A stretch of 64,000 nt of DNA from Trichaptum fuscoviolaceum. Its lineage: Eukaryota; Basidiomycota; Agaricomycetes; Hymenochaetales; Trichaptaceae. A model generated the notes under the pieces. The model did no database searches. It was not told the DNA's origin and saw only the letters and a program-made list of their open reading frames with translations. The stretch is from positions 310,001 to 374,000 of the forward strand of contig CAJSYZ010000003.1 of assembly GCA_910574455.1 (NCBI GenBank), given 5' to 3'. Positions within the stretch are counted from its first letter, which is position 1; each line of letters begins with the position of its first letter. Positions 38,901-51,915 of the stretch are shown one piece after another. The translations under genes were made by a program, and so were the position numbers.

Positions 38901-40090
38901 TGCCACGCATCATTAGAGACCAAGCTACGCTTGAAAGTCCTTCATCCTTACCCGTTATTTTGTCATTTCCGTCCTTGAATGAGGGAATTAATCCTTTGCA
39001 TTTTCCATAGACACTCTGAACTCACCCAAGCGATGCTAATCCATTGCTTGAGCTTATCAGGATAAAGTGCATCTTTTTCATGCGGACTCCAAGCGACGTG
39101 ATCGATTGTGTCCCAAATCCTATAGAAAGACAGACTAACTTCGCCCATTGCGTTCGGTCTCCCTAAGACTTCATTAGTCATACAAAATCTTCGCTTAAAC
39201 ATTAATACGACATACCACTGGGAGTCACATCGAAGGCCTTCTCCAGAGATTGTACAGGTTCAAGCAATCTTTCCCGTAAATTTTCTGCCCTATCAATCAA
39301 CCACTTGTTGCCCCTGACAATGCCCAAGTGTGCTATAAAGCATCCCAACTATTATTGTTCGAGAGAGTATTTGCTCAAGAAAGGTCTCATACGTACCTCC
39401 ACCTGCATCTTATCACATTCGCTTGAATGGAAGACAGTATTAGAGCCAATTTGAAGAGGTAGACAGAGCGTAGTACCTTCTGTGCTTCGCACATCTGTCT
39501 TTGTACTTGGCAATTGTTTCTTCCTTTGGCCAGTCGTCTATGGGTGTCTTTGAGCCACCACGGCGGCCGTCATTAATGACACGTCATCACGCACCATCGA
39601 TATCAGTCTCATTCTGCTCCATCTCAATGTTGAGAAGTTCCTGAGTAGTAGGGTCTGCAGCTGCTGGTGAATTGTCACCTACGTATTCATTCGATTCATC
39701 TCAGTTGCCATCATGAAAGACACGATGCTCACTCTCAGTTTCGGCATCTAAGCTTTCCGTATCAGTATTGAGAGGTTCCTGATTAGCAGCGTTTGCTACT
39801 TCTGCTGAACCATCGCTTTGACGCCGAGATTCACAAATTTCCTGGGCTGTTTTCGCGTCAGAAAGGATTCACGCATGAATTGGAGTCGAGAGAGATTGCC
39901 ACTCACTCTTTTCTTGATCTGCCTTTCGAAGCATATGGTCTCGCATCTCCTTCACGACAGTGAGGATATCCTTTAACGTGTCATTCGATACTTGCGACGA
40001 ATTGACGCCTTGACACCATCAATATCTCAACGAAATAGATTGCTGAGAATTACGAACCTATTCCTGGATCTGTGAAACCGCGTCAGCTTG
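35974..40090 (-). CDS. Multi-exon predicted membrane protein, unknown family
   Basis: A chain of minus-strand exons separated by short GT-AG introns. From 5' to 3': a helical segment (TLKDILTVVKEMRDHMLRKA, about 39950); an acidic region with repeated QE-x-LN motifs (39600-39840); DDWPKEETIAKYKDRC; ENLRERLLEPVQSLEKAF; DEVLGRPNAMGEVSLSFY; MALERQTEVGAVVTSF (38253); then KFFTVYYVLTHSDLKLALPK (37800) and at least three hydrophobic helices (37700-37200). It closes with a basic stretch, a Pro-rich acidic tail and a stop at 35974. The layout, a long soluble front plus C-terminal membrane anchor, resembles lineage-specific proteins of Agaricomycetes. Exon boundaries were placed by eye and the true start is uncertain. 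Function unknown. Confidence 0.55.
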
Positions 40091-41174
40091 AAGTCTGTAA
40101 CAGGAAGTAGGAAGAAACAAACCAGACATATCTTTCACAGCGAGAAGAAGGATATGGAGGTGGGAGGAAAGAGACTCGTCGGCGCTGAAGAGGCTGGACC
40201 CCTTTATAGCACATGCGAATACAATGAGGCAGCCAGCGCTAATCAAGGTGATTTTAGGCACTGCTGGCACCAGCAATAGAAGGTCGAATGCAGATAAGCG
40301 CTGGTCTGAAAAAGTAGCCAAGGTCCACGAACGTTTCCTCACATCACCTGTGAAGTCGGAGCGCAAAGCCTTCGAGGTGTCTTGTGCCTAGCGGCAGGGC
40401 TCGGAACACAGTACCGCCATAGTGCTTCGGGGTTTCACCCTCACAAGATAATAACCTTACAATCCAAAATGTAGATCATGTTGTCAGTCGTAGAAACAGA
40501 TCAGACATTATCCCAAGAATGCAATCCCCAAGAGATTTGCATCCAGAGGCGGTGTAGAGATAGCAAGACTCGACAATGCAACAGAAATGTGGCGAGCGAC
40601 AATCCGTGCGGGAGAGCGGTACGAACTTAAGACGCAGAGGAAAGTGTCGACCACGTTCAAAGAGAACTGACCAGCGATGATATGATATTTGACGTGCAGG
40701 AAAGCAGGAAGAAGACATGGGGGGCATGACGGATGAGACCGGGCGCTGTGTGATATGTAAAACGTGGCAATTGCGAGATAGACGGAGTTTGATACCAACA
40801 GCGGCAGACGTGAGAACATTGCGCATGCTATATCATTGTAATTACCTCTGGTAAGCTCCCTTGATCTTCTGTGGCAACCGTTTGTGCTGTAACTCCTCGA
40901 AATCTGATGTGAAGATGTTCTTAGTGTCATAAGCGCCCGGTGACCGTACGAGAGTCTAGAACAGATTTATTGTTGAAAGGATAGCCATACTTCAGTCGTT
41001 GATAAGGAATGCATGAAAAAGAGGGCGTCAACTGCATTTCTCTCGTTTCTTGGGCGGTAATGGGCGACGGAGGAAGAAAAGCTTGGTGGTGCGGGGCTTC
41101 CGGGTAATAAACATATATTTAAATTGGCGACTTGGAGACTCGGAATAGCCGGTCCGGCGGGTGCGCTTTTCGTT
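40091..41174. other. Intergenic stretch, nothing convincing
   Basis: Only overlapping shadow frames. It could include upstream exons or the promoter of the membrane-protein gene, but no clear splice-joined coding was found. Confidence 0.4.
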
Positions 41175-43775
41175 TGTCTCAGAGTCTTCAGACGAGTCGT
41201 CTATTTTGTTTTCGGTGGTTCCTTACCTCAATCCCGACGTATTTTCTGCAACATTGGCGAGTTTTGTGACAATGGCCGGTCCACCTTGCTACGGATGCTG
41301 TGATGGTGTGCCTAGACAGTGGGCTGTTTTGAGTCTCGGTCGGCGCAGAGTTCCTTTCATGGAGCGAATTCACTCAACTTTCTGGTACAGTAACTCCATC
41401 ATTTATTCTTGAAGCCTCCTTCCTCGCCTTCTTCATGTGATCTTCGCTTCATGATTCATCCCAATGTGCGACACAAACAAGACCACTGGTGCACTTTGCG
41501 TGAACTACCATCCGAAGGAGGGCAGAGGGGCGAAAACGCAAGATGAGAAGTTAATGTTGGGCGACATAGCGAGAGAGATTTAGGTACGCACATATGCTCC
41601 TGGCGTGTCACTCTTTCCACCTTCCACCCTTTCTTCCTTTCCACATGTAAACTCCACGGATGTGCGCGAGGGTGTTATCCTGTTCCTCTCTTTCAGAATC
41701 GCATTCTTCGTCTTGTTATTCCGTAGTCACGACTGACGCTTACTCCCGCCGATCTCTCGCGTCGCGTCCCAGAATGCATTCCCTGCGACCTCATGCAGCC
41801 ATTCAAGGTGTTCTTCTCGTTCTGCATATCTGGCGTCGCTGTCTGCATAATCCTTTGCACAACCAACCTCTTGCTCGCGCATTATCCCTTATTCGCGCGC
41901 CTCGGCATATCCTTCCCCGATTTCCAGCTGAAACCATCGCAAAGTGCTTTAATTCTTTACTGGCATTTTACCTAGCTTGCTTGGTGCTTGTTCTGAGATG
42001 CTCTGCGCGCTGGGCAACGTGAAGATCGGATAGGCGCGCTGGGCCTCGATGAGGCTGGTGTGCCGTCACAGGAAAGGCGGTTTGAAGAAAGAAGGAAATG
42101 TAATTCTAAAGGATGGCGATCCTGGAGGAAGAGACTGTCGCCTGATTCTTCCATCAGGCAAATCGCGAAATCAGCTTTGTCCGTATCCTTGCACCAGCAT
42201 CTCGTACTCGGCTCAGTCGCCAGCACCGGTAACGGAATGCATTGAATATTGGCTGAGATCTTGCGCGTCGTGTCCTTGTGGCTTCCTCATCGTGTTTGTA
42301 TCTTCCGTGGAGATGAAAAGGTGCTTCGCCCGAGCCTGTGTATGTGTTTGCTCGCGAAAGCGAGCTCTCAGCATCCGTTCAGCTTCCGGTCGTCGTGGAC
42401 GCAGTCCAAAGCTCGCTGCACCTATAAGCGATGCTCGTATGGACAATGGGGGTGCATAGAGGTGAGAGTCGAAGACGAACTTCGGGGGAAGAAATGCGTG
42501 CTCGTCCGGCACTCGGCAAGTCAAGCGATAGCCGATTCTTTCGCAATGGCAACCTCCGGAATATGACGAGATTCTTGTCGCTGGCGACTCAGAGAATAAC
42601 CGGCCCGTCGCGCTGCTTCCCTGTTCAGCGACTCTCTTCAGCAATCAACGAGCCGCACCTTCACTCACGTTTACAAATGCTTTGACTCACTTTCACCCTG
42701 CGATGCAAACAAAGACACACTTGCATCTTCGCGCTAACTACACACCGAAGGGGAGAAAAGCCTCGAAAGAGCGCGATGTGGAAGTTAATGTTATGCGGCA
42801 TGATGGATGAGATGAGGGTGCGCACCGTCATTGAGGAAAGTTGCTTTTAGCTGAGGTGTGTATACCGCTTTTTGTGTCCTATCAATATCGACTAATATTT
42901 CTTAACGTCGAGCTGGGAGGCCTGGAGTGCTAGATCCCAATTTACTTTGTCTCGCTTATTCTGCTTGGCAGAACACGGGGAATCACTTGCCAAAGCTTAT
43001 TTGCCCTTTTACTTCCGCCCACCCTTCCATGGCGCATACCAAAACGTCATTCCCTACGAGCACGCTTCAAAGCAATTACGTCATCCTGTGTATTTGGCCT
43101 CGTCTTCCGTACTGTCCTTCGTAAACTCAACTTCTTGCTCGTGTATCATCTACTATACCCACCCCGACATCAAACCCAAAGCGCTGTATTCTCTGTTTCC
43201 TTTCAGTGACAATTCTCCCCTACTTTGCCTTTGGCGCGAACCCTGCGACTCATTGAAAACTGGTCGTCGTGAAGCTAGATTATGCGGAATGGTTCACGAT
43301 GAAGAGGACGTGCCGTCACTTGCAGCTGGCTCTGGAAGGAAGGAAGTCTAACTTTAAGAGGACGGAGAAGGGATGGAGGTGCTGCCCGAGAGAGAGGATG
43401 GACAAGCAGGTTGACAAACTGGAGGTGTATAATGATCTGAGGAGGGGATAAGCTTGGAAGAGGACAGATTCTTTATTGGGAGGTACGCAAAATTATCTTG
43501 ATACTGGCTTATAGCATCGGACTGACCTCCGTTCAAACATCAGCCTCAAATAACAATTATATCATTAGCGACTACGTACAATCTGATCGACTCGTATGTC
43601 CTCCCACCAATACCGTAACTTCCTCGAGTTGGCGAGGGACACGAAAGCGACTGGGGCTAGCGACGTCAAGGTCGAAGTCCTCGAGCTGATCCCTACCTTT
43701 ATACCTCCTGCCACACCTATGTTGCCCGTGCACGCAATCGAGGATGTACTGGAATTCATCTAGCTCCTTCCTGCC
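41175..43775 (+). repeat. Direct duplication, copy 2 (no MITEs)
   Basis: Counterpart of 30930-34885, containing the empty sites for both MITEs. No convincing gene. Confidence 0.88.
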
Positions 43776-44529
43776 AAGGGACTTTTAGGAGCAACCTCAG
43801 GAGAATAGTTTAAACTAATACAAGAAATCTTGTCAAAGTAGTTTAAACTAAACTAATAGTTTAAACTTACTAATATGAAATTAAAATTTGCAATACTAGT
43901 ATCATGTCAGTGTAGAGCTGCGCCGAGCGGTGCGTCAGTATCGGTATTGTCCGAAACGTGAGAATTGAGTACTACTTCTGATTCCACTGGCACGTGCCGG
44001 TGACAGAGTACGTCACGATTGCGCGGGGTACTAAGTAGCATTTAGACGGCTGCGGCGAAGGCAAGGGTTGCCTGATCGTCTGTTCACCTCTTAAGCTATG
44101 CGTACTGCCTCGGCGTGAGATGGAAGGGGATGACTTCAGATGCCCGTGAATATCTCTGGCCGTGATTACTCCCCCGAATGTTACAGACAGCTCGGATTGT
44201 CTACCTGAAATTTGAGTTATAAGCCCGATTTCGTGCACAGCACGAAGGTCAATTGAGAAGTCCGTTGAGGGTTGAAGCGCCAGCATGCCCCTAATCCTTC
44301 GGTCCAACTCAGGAGCCGCCATCCTGGACGAGATGAGATGGCGAACCATCTGGAAAATGTGGTTTCCACTGTCATCGTCTCTTCGCCGTAAACAGGCCTT
44401 TCGAACTGTACTTGATAAGTCTAGCCCGCGCAGTTTTCTTAGCTACGCATATGTCTCGCATTTGAATATGTATTTAAATTCACGAGTGGCAACTGATACT
44501 CGACGGGTCCGGACGCATGTGTGTGCGAG
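43776..44529. other. Intergenic stretch with GTTTAAAC motifs
   Basis: No gene seen. The octamer GTTTAAAC, itself a palindrome, occurs three times within 43808-43868 in an AT-rich patch. Confidence 0.5.
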
Positions 44530-44866
44530 GCTCCGAAATCGGAGTGCAACGGACAATGTGGTGATCACACTCAAGCGCTCTGCGGCGAACACAGTGAACG
44601 CCTCGTCCTTTTCCCTATGGCACTGAGTAGATTAGACAGGTTGTCCAGAGACATCGCAAGGACTGGATTGGACGATTCGGGGTTGGAGGCCGCAAGTGTT
44701 CGACGTATCTTCTCCGCTTCCTGAATAGCAACGAGTGCCGAAGCCTCTTTCCTACGTCACTGAAACGAAGAGACAGGTTGTTCAGAGAGCTCGCAAGAAA
44801 TGTGTTGAACGTTTCAGGGTTGGATGCTGCGAGCACTCGATATATGAACGTTGAAAGCGACAACAG
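44530..44866 (-). pseudogene. TPR-repeat remnant of an NLR/STAND-like fungal protein
   Basis: Two 40-odd-residue units lie in tandem on the minus strand: LAASNPETFNTFLASSLNNL, then LAASNPESSNPVLAMSLDNL, joined by a helix of the form ALVAIQEAEKIRR. This matches the TPR consensus common in fungal NB-ARC/STAND proteins. The two units lie in different frames, with a shift between them, and no ATG or other domain is present, so it is a relic. It directly abuts the 3' end of the KDZ transposase frame, suggesting the transposon landed in or beside a TPR gene. Confidence 0.65.
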
Positions 44867-47800
44867 TCATGACATAATAGATATAGTAACAGACAGAACA
44901 CCATGAACTAGTAGTACAAATATCAATCTACTCATTCCGCCACATGTTTGACTTGTTTTGTTTGGCGCGAGTGCTTTGATAGCTGTCAAAGTGGTCAGTA
45001 TAGAGTCCGAAGTAGCAACGGCAGCACGGAGTCTCACCTGATCTTCGCTTCTATCAGAAAAAGGGGTATACTTCCAGAACAAACTAAGTTTTTCAAACTG
45101 TTTTCGAGCCTGGAATGCAAGTGCTCTGAATTGTTCAGCCTTCGATAAGGCAAAGGATTCCTGGTGGAGCTTCTGGCTTTCGGCCGCTTCGACAGCAATC
45201 ATCGTCCACGCAGCATCCCAGTAATCAAAACCTCTTATCAAACGTCGAAGTTCTTCCTCCAGCAATTCAGCTTCTTCGCACCATCGATCCCGGACGGCAC
45301 GGGCATGGAACCAAATTACTCGAGCATCTACCAAAGTGAGCGATGGCAATACAAATATATCAATGTTATTAATTACCTTCCAATGCCCATTCCGAAGGAT
45401 CTTGGCCCTCTTCCCCCTTGTGAACCAACCATATCCAGCCAGGTGCTTGGCCACCTTTCCCAAGAGCTGGAACGCTAGAGGTGGAAGGCCTATATAAATC
45501 TTCTCTCGTCAAAGGTAGGAATCGTTTGTCATCTGTCGGCATCCCAAGACCGAGCATCTTCTCTCTAATGGTAAGATACTCGTCAACCAGAATTCCTGTA
45601 CCTTCTTCGCATTGTTTACTGCAGTAGACCCACGCGTCGTATTCTTTTCACGCTCCTTTAGATGCCTGTTTTCGCTTGATAGAGCCCGAACTTTGAGTGT
45701 CGCAGACTTGATAGCTTGAATTACTTCACATGCGTCGCCTTGCCGCAGAGTCAGCTCGTATTTTGCTATCTCTTCAAGGCCAAGAATTTTGCGCTCCTCG
45801 GGCGTGAGATCAGATGGTAGGAACAGATCAGCATCCTTCGCGGTGCCGGATAAGTCCTTCTCATCCAAGAAATCACCAATTTGAGGGATAAGAGCACGGT
45901 ATTGAACTCTCCAGGACGCAATGAATTCTTCCAGGTCGTCCTCCGTCGGTTGAGGTTGATCCTCGAAATCTAACCCTTTCTTTATTTGCTGCCTTCAGAA
46001 TATTTGTGACTAATCCCATCCAGTAACGAGACGGATAACAACATACTGCTTTCGTTGAATGCGCAGTGCTCTTTCCAGCAACACTGCCATCTTTCCCTTC
46101 AACCCCGTATTTGCAGTCCCGCTAGCATTGACGATTAAGGTACGCAAACTTGCATCCTTGCTGGACACTGGTATGGATAATTAGGAAGTAACAACGGATT
46201 GTTATATTAGACGACTCACGTGTCAGTTTAGATCTGTATGGACTCTCCCACTGCTTGGTCTTCGAATTGTATACCGGCAGTATAGACATTTTGGTCCACA
46301 TTTCAACAACTTCATCGCCAAACGTTTCCCGCGCGGACTTGTCACCGACAGTGAATGCCACACGTGCTTTGACATATTCTTTGACGGTTTTCGGTATCTT
46401 CTGTGAAATATCATCCGCTGTTCATTTGATGGATATATGTGAGTAGCTATCTTAAATATTATAGGCACATCTCACCCATTTTGTACAGCTTGACTCGATT
46501 CCAGTGTGAGAAGAAATCATCGAGCGTCTCGTCACGATGGCCGGGGGTCATCTGCTTTGTGCTCCCCGCAGCTTGGTTTAATTCGGCCCAGAGCCGTTCA
46601 GCTGCCTCTCCGTCCATGCGACCCACATTGTTGCGGAAATGAAGGTTGTAACACCATTGACACTTCTCAACATGACACAAGCAGTGCATTTTGCCAATGA
46701 GGAATTCGATGATACTCACATCAAGCTCTGGGAACTCCTCCTTCATGCGCTGCTTTAAGTTAATCTCGTACTGACAGGAGACATCATACGCGCAGACGAT
46801 TCGTTCCACGCATTTACAACTCTCTAATGCACCACTAAGAGCGAGGTCCACATTTATGAACCTGGTTAAGCATAGTTAGCTTTATAGTACAAGGCCTCCG
46901 CTTGTACGAGCTTACCTTTCTCCCCGCTGAAGATTGACAACACTTTTCGGAGGGATGAGATCGTGCCTGCATATGAATGCCACTACGCCGGTGCTCGTTT
47001 GCTTGACAAATTGTTTTCTATTCCAGTTCTCTGTTACGGAGAACTCTCTACAGTCACCTTTCTAATTGCATATGAGTACAAGGCACGAGACTGGTGAAAA
47101 ATAACTTACGGCAACTTTTAACGCCTTGTGTTTCTTAACGTGTTCCAATACCTCATCATTCCTCTGCATATAACCTCTCCCGTGCCATAATGAACGATCA
47201 TGTGGGTTGTTTTTCTTCAGCAAGTTGATCAATTTGAAGTTGCCATCTACGCTCAAGAATTTCGTTCGCAAGTGTCTCATATGAAGAAGTTTACCGTCAG
47301 CTATATAATATATATAGGTTCAGGCGCAGGCTTACAATGGTAAAGTTTCTTGACCATCTGTTGACACGTTGATGCCTGGTATTGGACAGGCCAAGCAAAC
47401 ATCGGCGAAAGACCCGCTGGGTCGAATTGCTAAGTGTTTGTCAATACCGACTGTCTGACCGCTCTCGCGTTCGGCTCGTAGGTAGCGCCAATACCGAGCT
47501 ATGCGCGAGAACCTGTTTGTAAGGTCCTGTAGGGTGCTTAGTAGAAAACAAAATGTCGAAGATCGCAAACTAACGTGAACTTCGAATGGTAGTTCCGATG
47601 TCTTTTCACAAAGCACTTTTGCGTAATCGAATGCAGATTTCTTCGATGCGAGTGCGATTAAGTGAAAGTCTTGCAGGCTGCGGATCGTGAATCCTGCTAT
47701 TGGAAACTTGACGGAAGAAGCGAAAATACCCCCCTCTAGAAGTTGTAGGAAATGTGACTTCATGTCTCGGCAATAACAGTACATAACCCTGAGCATATGC

Positions 47801-48561
47801 GTGCCGTTTATGTCCGTTACGCGAATCTTGGATGTGGACGTCTCGCTGCTGGCGTTAGTGCACCGGTCTCCTCCGTGTCCCATACAGTGGACCAGTCCAA
47901 GTTGATACAGGCTGTCTCTGACGAAGTGCTTCGCGCTCCACCTCTCTATGGTATGGAGTGGCTCACTTCTATGCTTCTCGACGATGCATACTTTGCACCA
48001 AGTCGTGTTAAGCATGCAGTCCGTGCAGCGATAGATTCGGGGTTCTCCGGATCCGCATTCGCAAGCACGCTCGACTGTACCGCAATAATGAAACCTCTTG
48101 ATAATTTCTTCCTGAATTATGGCTTGCAACTCGACGAATTCCGATAACAACTCTTCCTGAGTCTACGTAAAGGTTTGTCAGTCAGATTCTCCACTGATGT
48201 GCAAGGATTGTACCTGGACACGTGGTTGTTTATCAGATGACGGACGAGGCAGTTCTTCTCCCGCCGCTCTCTTCTCTGGCCTCTCGCCCATACCGGCATT
48301 AGACACAGGAATGGTATGATCATGCCCAGGACTGCCACATCCTAGCGATGGCGCGCTGAACGGATCCGCATCAGGCGCAAGTGAGTTAGCGACTATGGTC
48401 TTGATCTGACTTGGACTGAAGATGAGTTGTGAGTCGGAATGAGTGCGAGCTAGAGGGGTGGAGTGTTGTCTGGGTTTTTTAGGGGATCCAAACGCGAGTC
48501 GTCCAGGAGTCCTTGGTCTTCCAGACAATCGGAATACATCGTCGCTCGGATTGCTATTGTT
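44867..48561 (-). CDS. KDZ transposase with CxC2 cysteine cluster (multi-exon)
   Basis: Ordered minus-strand exons spell a KDZ (Kyakuja-Dileera-Zisupton) transposase. The Ser/Pro-rich front is at 48178-48530. The CxC2 cluster (CECGSG, CTDC, CKVC, then LVHCMGHGGDRC) is at 47750-48100. FADVCLACPIPGINV lies near 47370, SVDGNFKLINLL at 47230, and the core with CAYDVSCQYEINLKQR, GKMHCLCHVEKCQ and LNQAAGSTKQMTPGHRDETL at 46459-46851. The tail is MWTKMSILPVYNSKTKQWE (46300), SDLTPEERKILGLEE (45800) and the helical C-terminus ending at 44867. Visible introns include 47530-47570 (GTTAGT...CTACAG). Most exons stay open, so the gene may still be expressible. The first exon lacks an obvious ATG. Confidence 0.85.
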
Positions 48562-48848
48562 GTCCTGCTTTTAATAATATGAGTTTACTCTCACTTGAAA
48601 CGAATGCTTTCGCTCTCACGTTCGCTTTCTGAGGTGTGCGCTCTTTCGTCTGATCCATTAGCGATTGTGCTATATTATATTAAGTGCCACAATTTGGCAA
48701 TAATAGTACTAATTCTAATGGTACTTATTCTTACAAAAGTAAGAGCGATGAGAGAGAAAAAGTCATTTGAAATTCTACGCTGCCGAGTAACCGTTCGCAT
48801 ATCCTACTTAGGGCCGGTCCGTAGCGTTCGGTGTACTCAAATAACGAC

Positions 48849-51804
48849 TTAGACCGGGTCTGTATAGTCCGCGACACGTGTTACATCCGCGACAGCATAC
48901 GACATAGACGTCTTCGACTTTCCGTATCCTATTCGCACTGATATACCTGTCTTCTCTTTCTTCTCGTTACGAATGAACTTGACTCCGTGGTGGATTTCTC
49001 CAACATCTGCCCCGCTCAGAACAAGGACCCGATCAACTGCCCTAGGCTGACAAGCAGTAAGATTGCGTACCTGGACCCATGCTTCGTTCAATTTACCATC
49101 CCGAGTGCGGTATGAGAGATAAATCTCATCGTTAGAGTTGCGCCCAGCTTCATTGACGCGGAATGACGAGGTCCGTGTTGTCCATGCCATTGATCCGGAG
49201 ACATCGCGTGGGCTCGAACACCCTTCAACGAATCTGAAGTAGACTCGCATACGTGCCATGACTTGGATGACCATAGGGTGGTTAACCCACGTCGGCGTAA
49301 CTGATGTAATGGTTATCCTGGTTAAACACTTGTAAACCTTCCATATACAAACCTGAAGGTGACGACGGATCTAGTGCTGGCGGTCCCTGTATATCGAGCG
49401 GTATCGCATGGCCAGAATCTGGTGCCGGTGGTCTCAGTGTTGCCTTCCGATGTTCGCGCGTCTTCACCTTGATCAGCTCTACATCGGGCGCCTCGCTGTC
49501 ATCAAGGCAGCGCAAGGTTGCTCTACGTCACGGATCGGTGGTGAGAACAGCGTCGAGCTGGGTTACGAGTTATCTTACATTGAGACGACATCCTTTAGGG
49601 GAAACGGTAGAGGCTGACACATGCCATCGACCAATACTATCGCGTGCGCTCGCCCGTTCGCCGCCACGAGCGTACCGAACGATTTGAACTTGGAATCCAT
49701 GACATATACTTCATGACTCTCACTGCACATTACGTTTAAAGCCTTGTCTATCTCGGGTAGCAAGTCCACACCGGCTGCTGTTGCCTTTACTATCTCGGAG
49801 TCAGAGGTTGACTCGAATGCTTTTCCAAGTAGTAATTCGCGATTTACAGCGGGTGGTTCCGCATTCCCATCCTTACTCGGGAGAGGGCAGGGAACTGGTA
49901 AAGACTTAGGAGATAATGGTGGCCTAGGGAACGGGTTGCATAGTTGGTCTACCTCTGTATCGTAAATGCTCGACAATGATCGGCTTCGATTCGAAACGTA
50001 GTTCGCAAGGGCCTTTTTGACCGATACTGTATCATCGAACACGGTACCGTCAAGACGAGCAAAAGTTTCCCTATTGAAATGTTATTCGGGCTATGCATAC
50101 GGTGCAGGAAAGTACTCACGTGTTCACCACCTCACTCAGGGAGAAAATGTTGCTCGTTATCTCCTTCGAGAGGGGAACGTCAACTTCCACAAACCCCTTC
50201 AAATACACTTTTGTAATCGGTCCCACTTTGCCTCTCGTCGTAACATACACCATTTTTTTCAGTAACGCATGGTCCTCTTTTCCCTCTGACGCTAGAAGAT
50301 TCATAGTGGCGAATGTTAGCGAGGGTGGGTATGTTTTTTGCGCATCGTCTGTTTGCACAAAATCCTTTGGCACTTTCAGCTATGAGCATAGTTAGTACGT
50401 ATATGGCCGACATAACATCGTGCGTACCTCTCCACGTGCTCGCTCATCGAGTAAAATCAAGACATCTTCGCCTTCTGCCATCACAAATCCTTTACGACCG
50501 GTCTCATTTCCAAGCCGTACCACTACCGTTGTCCCCGCGGAGAAATGCCTATGTGCATCAGCCAACCGAAGTTTGATGCCCTTTCGATGGTCACGGTCAT
50601 TTGTTATCCAAACATCGTCTCCAGACAGATACGTTACAGTCCCTTCGACGTGCAACCCCTCCGTAGAGACACCTCCGATATGATCTCCGTATCGGATAAA
50701 GGATTTGTTCGTGATATAGCGAGTGTCGTACCCAAGTAATGTGAAATAATACACGTCCGATGCATGGGGCTGAACTGGTATCGCTGCATGGATCCCGTAC
50801 GCCTCGATAATCCGCAGACCATTGCGCAGATAGACCTCTCCTCTGAAGACAAAGGAGTCGTTTGTCGGGCCAGGTTGTACGTTGAGATTAAATATCGACC
50901 GGGCAACTTCTTCTGTCAACAGTCTCTGCGGAGGGCGGCTTGAAGGTCTTTCTCTCCGTGCTACCCGCTTCCTCAATGAACGGTCCGGTTGACTCCAAAA
51001 TCGTGGAACGACTGCGACCCGCAGTACATCAGAGTCTGCGACATCAAGAATGATTCCTACGTCGTCCTTGAATTGGCCGCATCTCATACGAACCCAAGAG
51101 CGTCGCACAAAAACCTCTCCACTGTCTAATGTTGATTGAATAAGGTGTAACACAGCCCCTCTATCCTCCCATGGTACCACTTTCATTCCTAGCACGTTGA
51201 CACCCATGAAATTCGCATTGCTTGCAATTCCCGTCACTTGGTCCACCGTTTCCGCCAACACATATATCCTCCTTCTAAGTAATCGCGATGCCAGCACTAC
51301 GCAAGGTCGCGGTGCACGCTGTTGCAAATGCGCGGCTGCCCTCAGCTCTTGACCGCCCTTCATTAGACATCTCAGCTACGTGCATATGTACAGTCCAAAC
51401 AGCAGTAGCAAACCTTCGTTGGCAGGAGAAACATGTGAAGTCCGCGTGTCTCTTCATCGAGTCCGTCCACATTCTCGCGTGGCTGACGTTCGGTCGGAAT
51501 TCTCGCTGTGCCACGAGCCAAATTGCGATATCTGTTGGCTAAGGTTTCCAGATTTTCCAATGCGACGTCCTCGGACGCTCGGATCGCTGGGGATGTGCCA
51601 TCTCTGTCGTGCTCAATTTCCAGGTCATCCTCCACCAGAAAGCCATCTATATCACGCTCAACATTTGTTTCTTTTTGAGTCTTCGTCTCCCTCACCTTCA
51701 TCTGACATATAATCCTCCTCACTTTCCTCGCCGACATCCTCGCGAGCTTCTACGTCGATAAATGACCACGCCTCCGTCACACGCATGCGCCTTCTTTTGT
51801 GCAT
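48849..51804 (-). CDS. Spt5-like protein with NGN and KOW motifs (multi-exon, minus strand)
   Basis: Six consecutive minus-strand coding blocks separated by short gaps. The front is acidic (EEDYMSDEGEGDED), as in Spt5. An NGN-like domain follows (RPCVVLASRL, then RIYVLAETVDQV). KOW motifs include SWVRMRCGQFKDDVGIILDV (about 51120), TVVVRLGNETGRKGFVMAEG (50500) and RVLVLSGADVGEIHHGVKFI near the C-terminus. Spt5 is the DSIF elongation factor that contacts RNA polymerase II; this copy is far from the canonical sequence, so a paralogue or mobile-element-associated version is more likely. The front blocks (51658-51915 and 51372-51737) are in different phases, without an obvious intron between them, so the 5' end may be broken. 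Confidence 0.6.
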
Positions 51805-51915
51805 TCTGCTACAACACAATGCCAATTTAGAGTCTTCTACATAAAGCACATTTCTGTTCCTTACTCCCAGAGTGTATTCTGGCTTTGTATGCCGACTCCC
51901 TTTTGACAAATTCAA

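Noticed and set aside
44285..44626. Plus-strand frame opposite the TPR remnant
   Set aside because: The minus strand gives recognisable TPR units; the plus frame has no similarity pattern.
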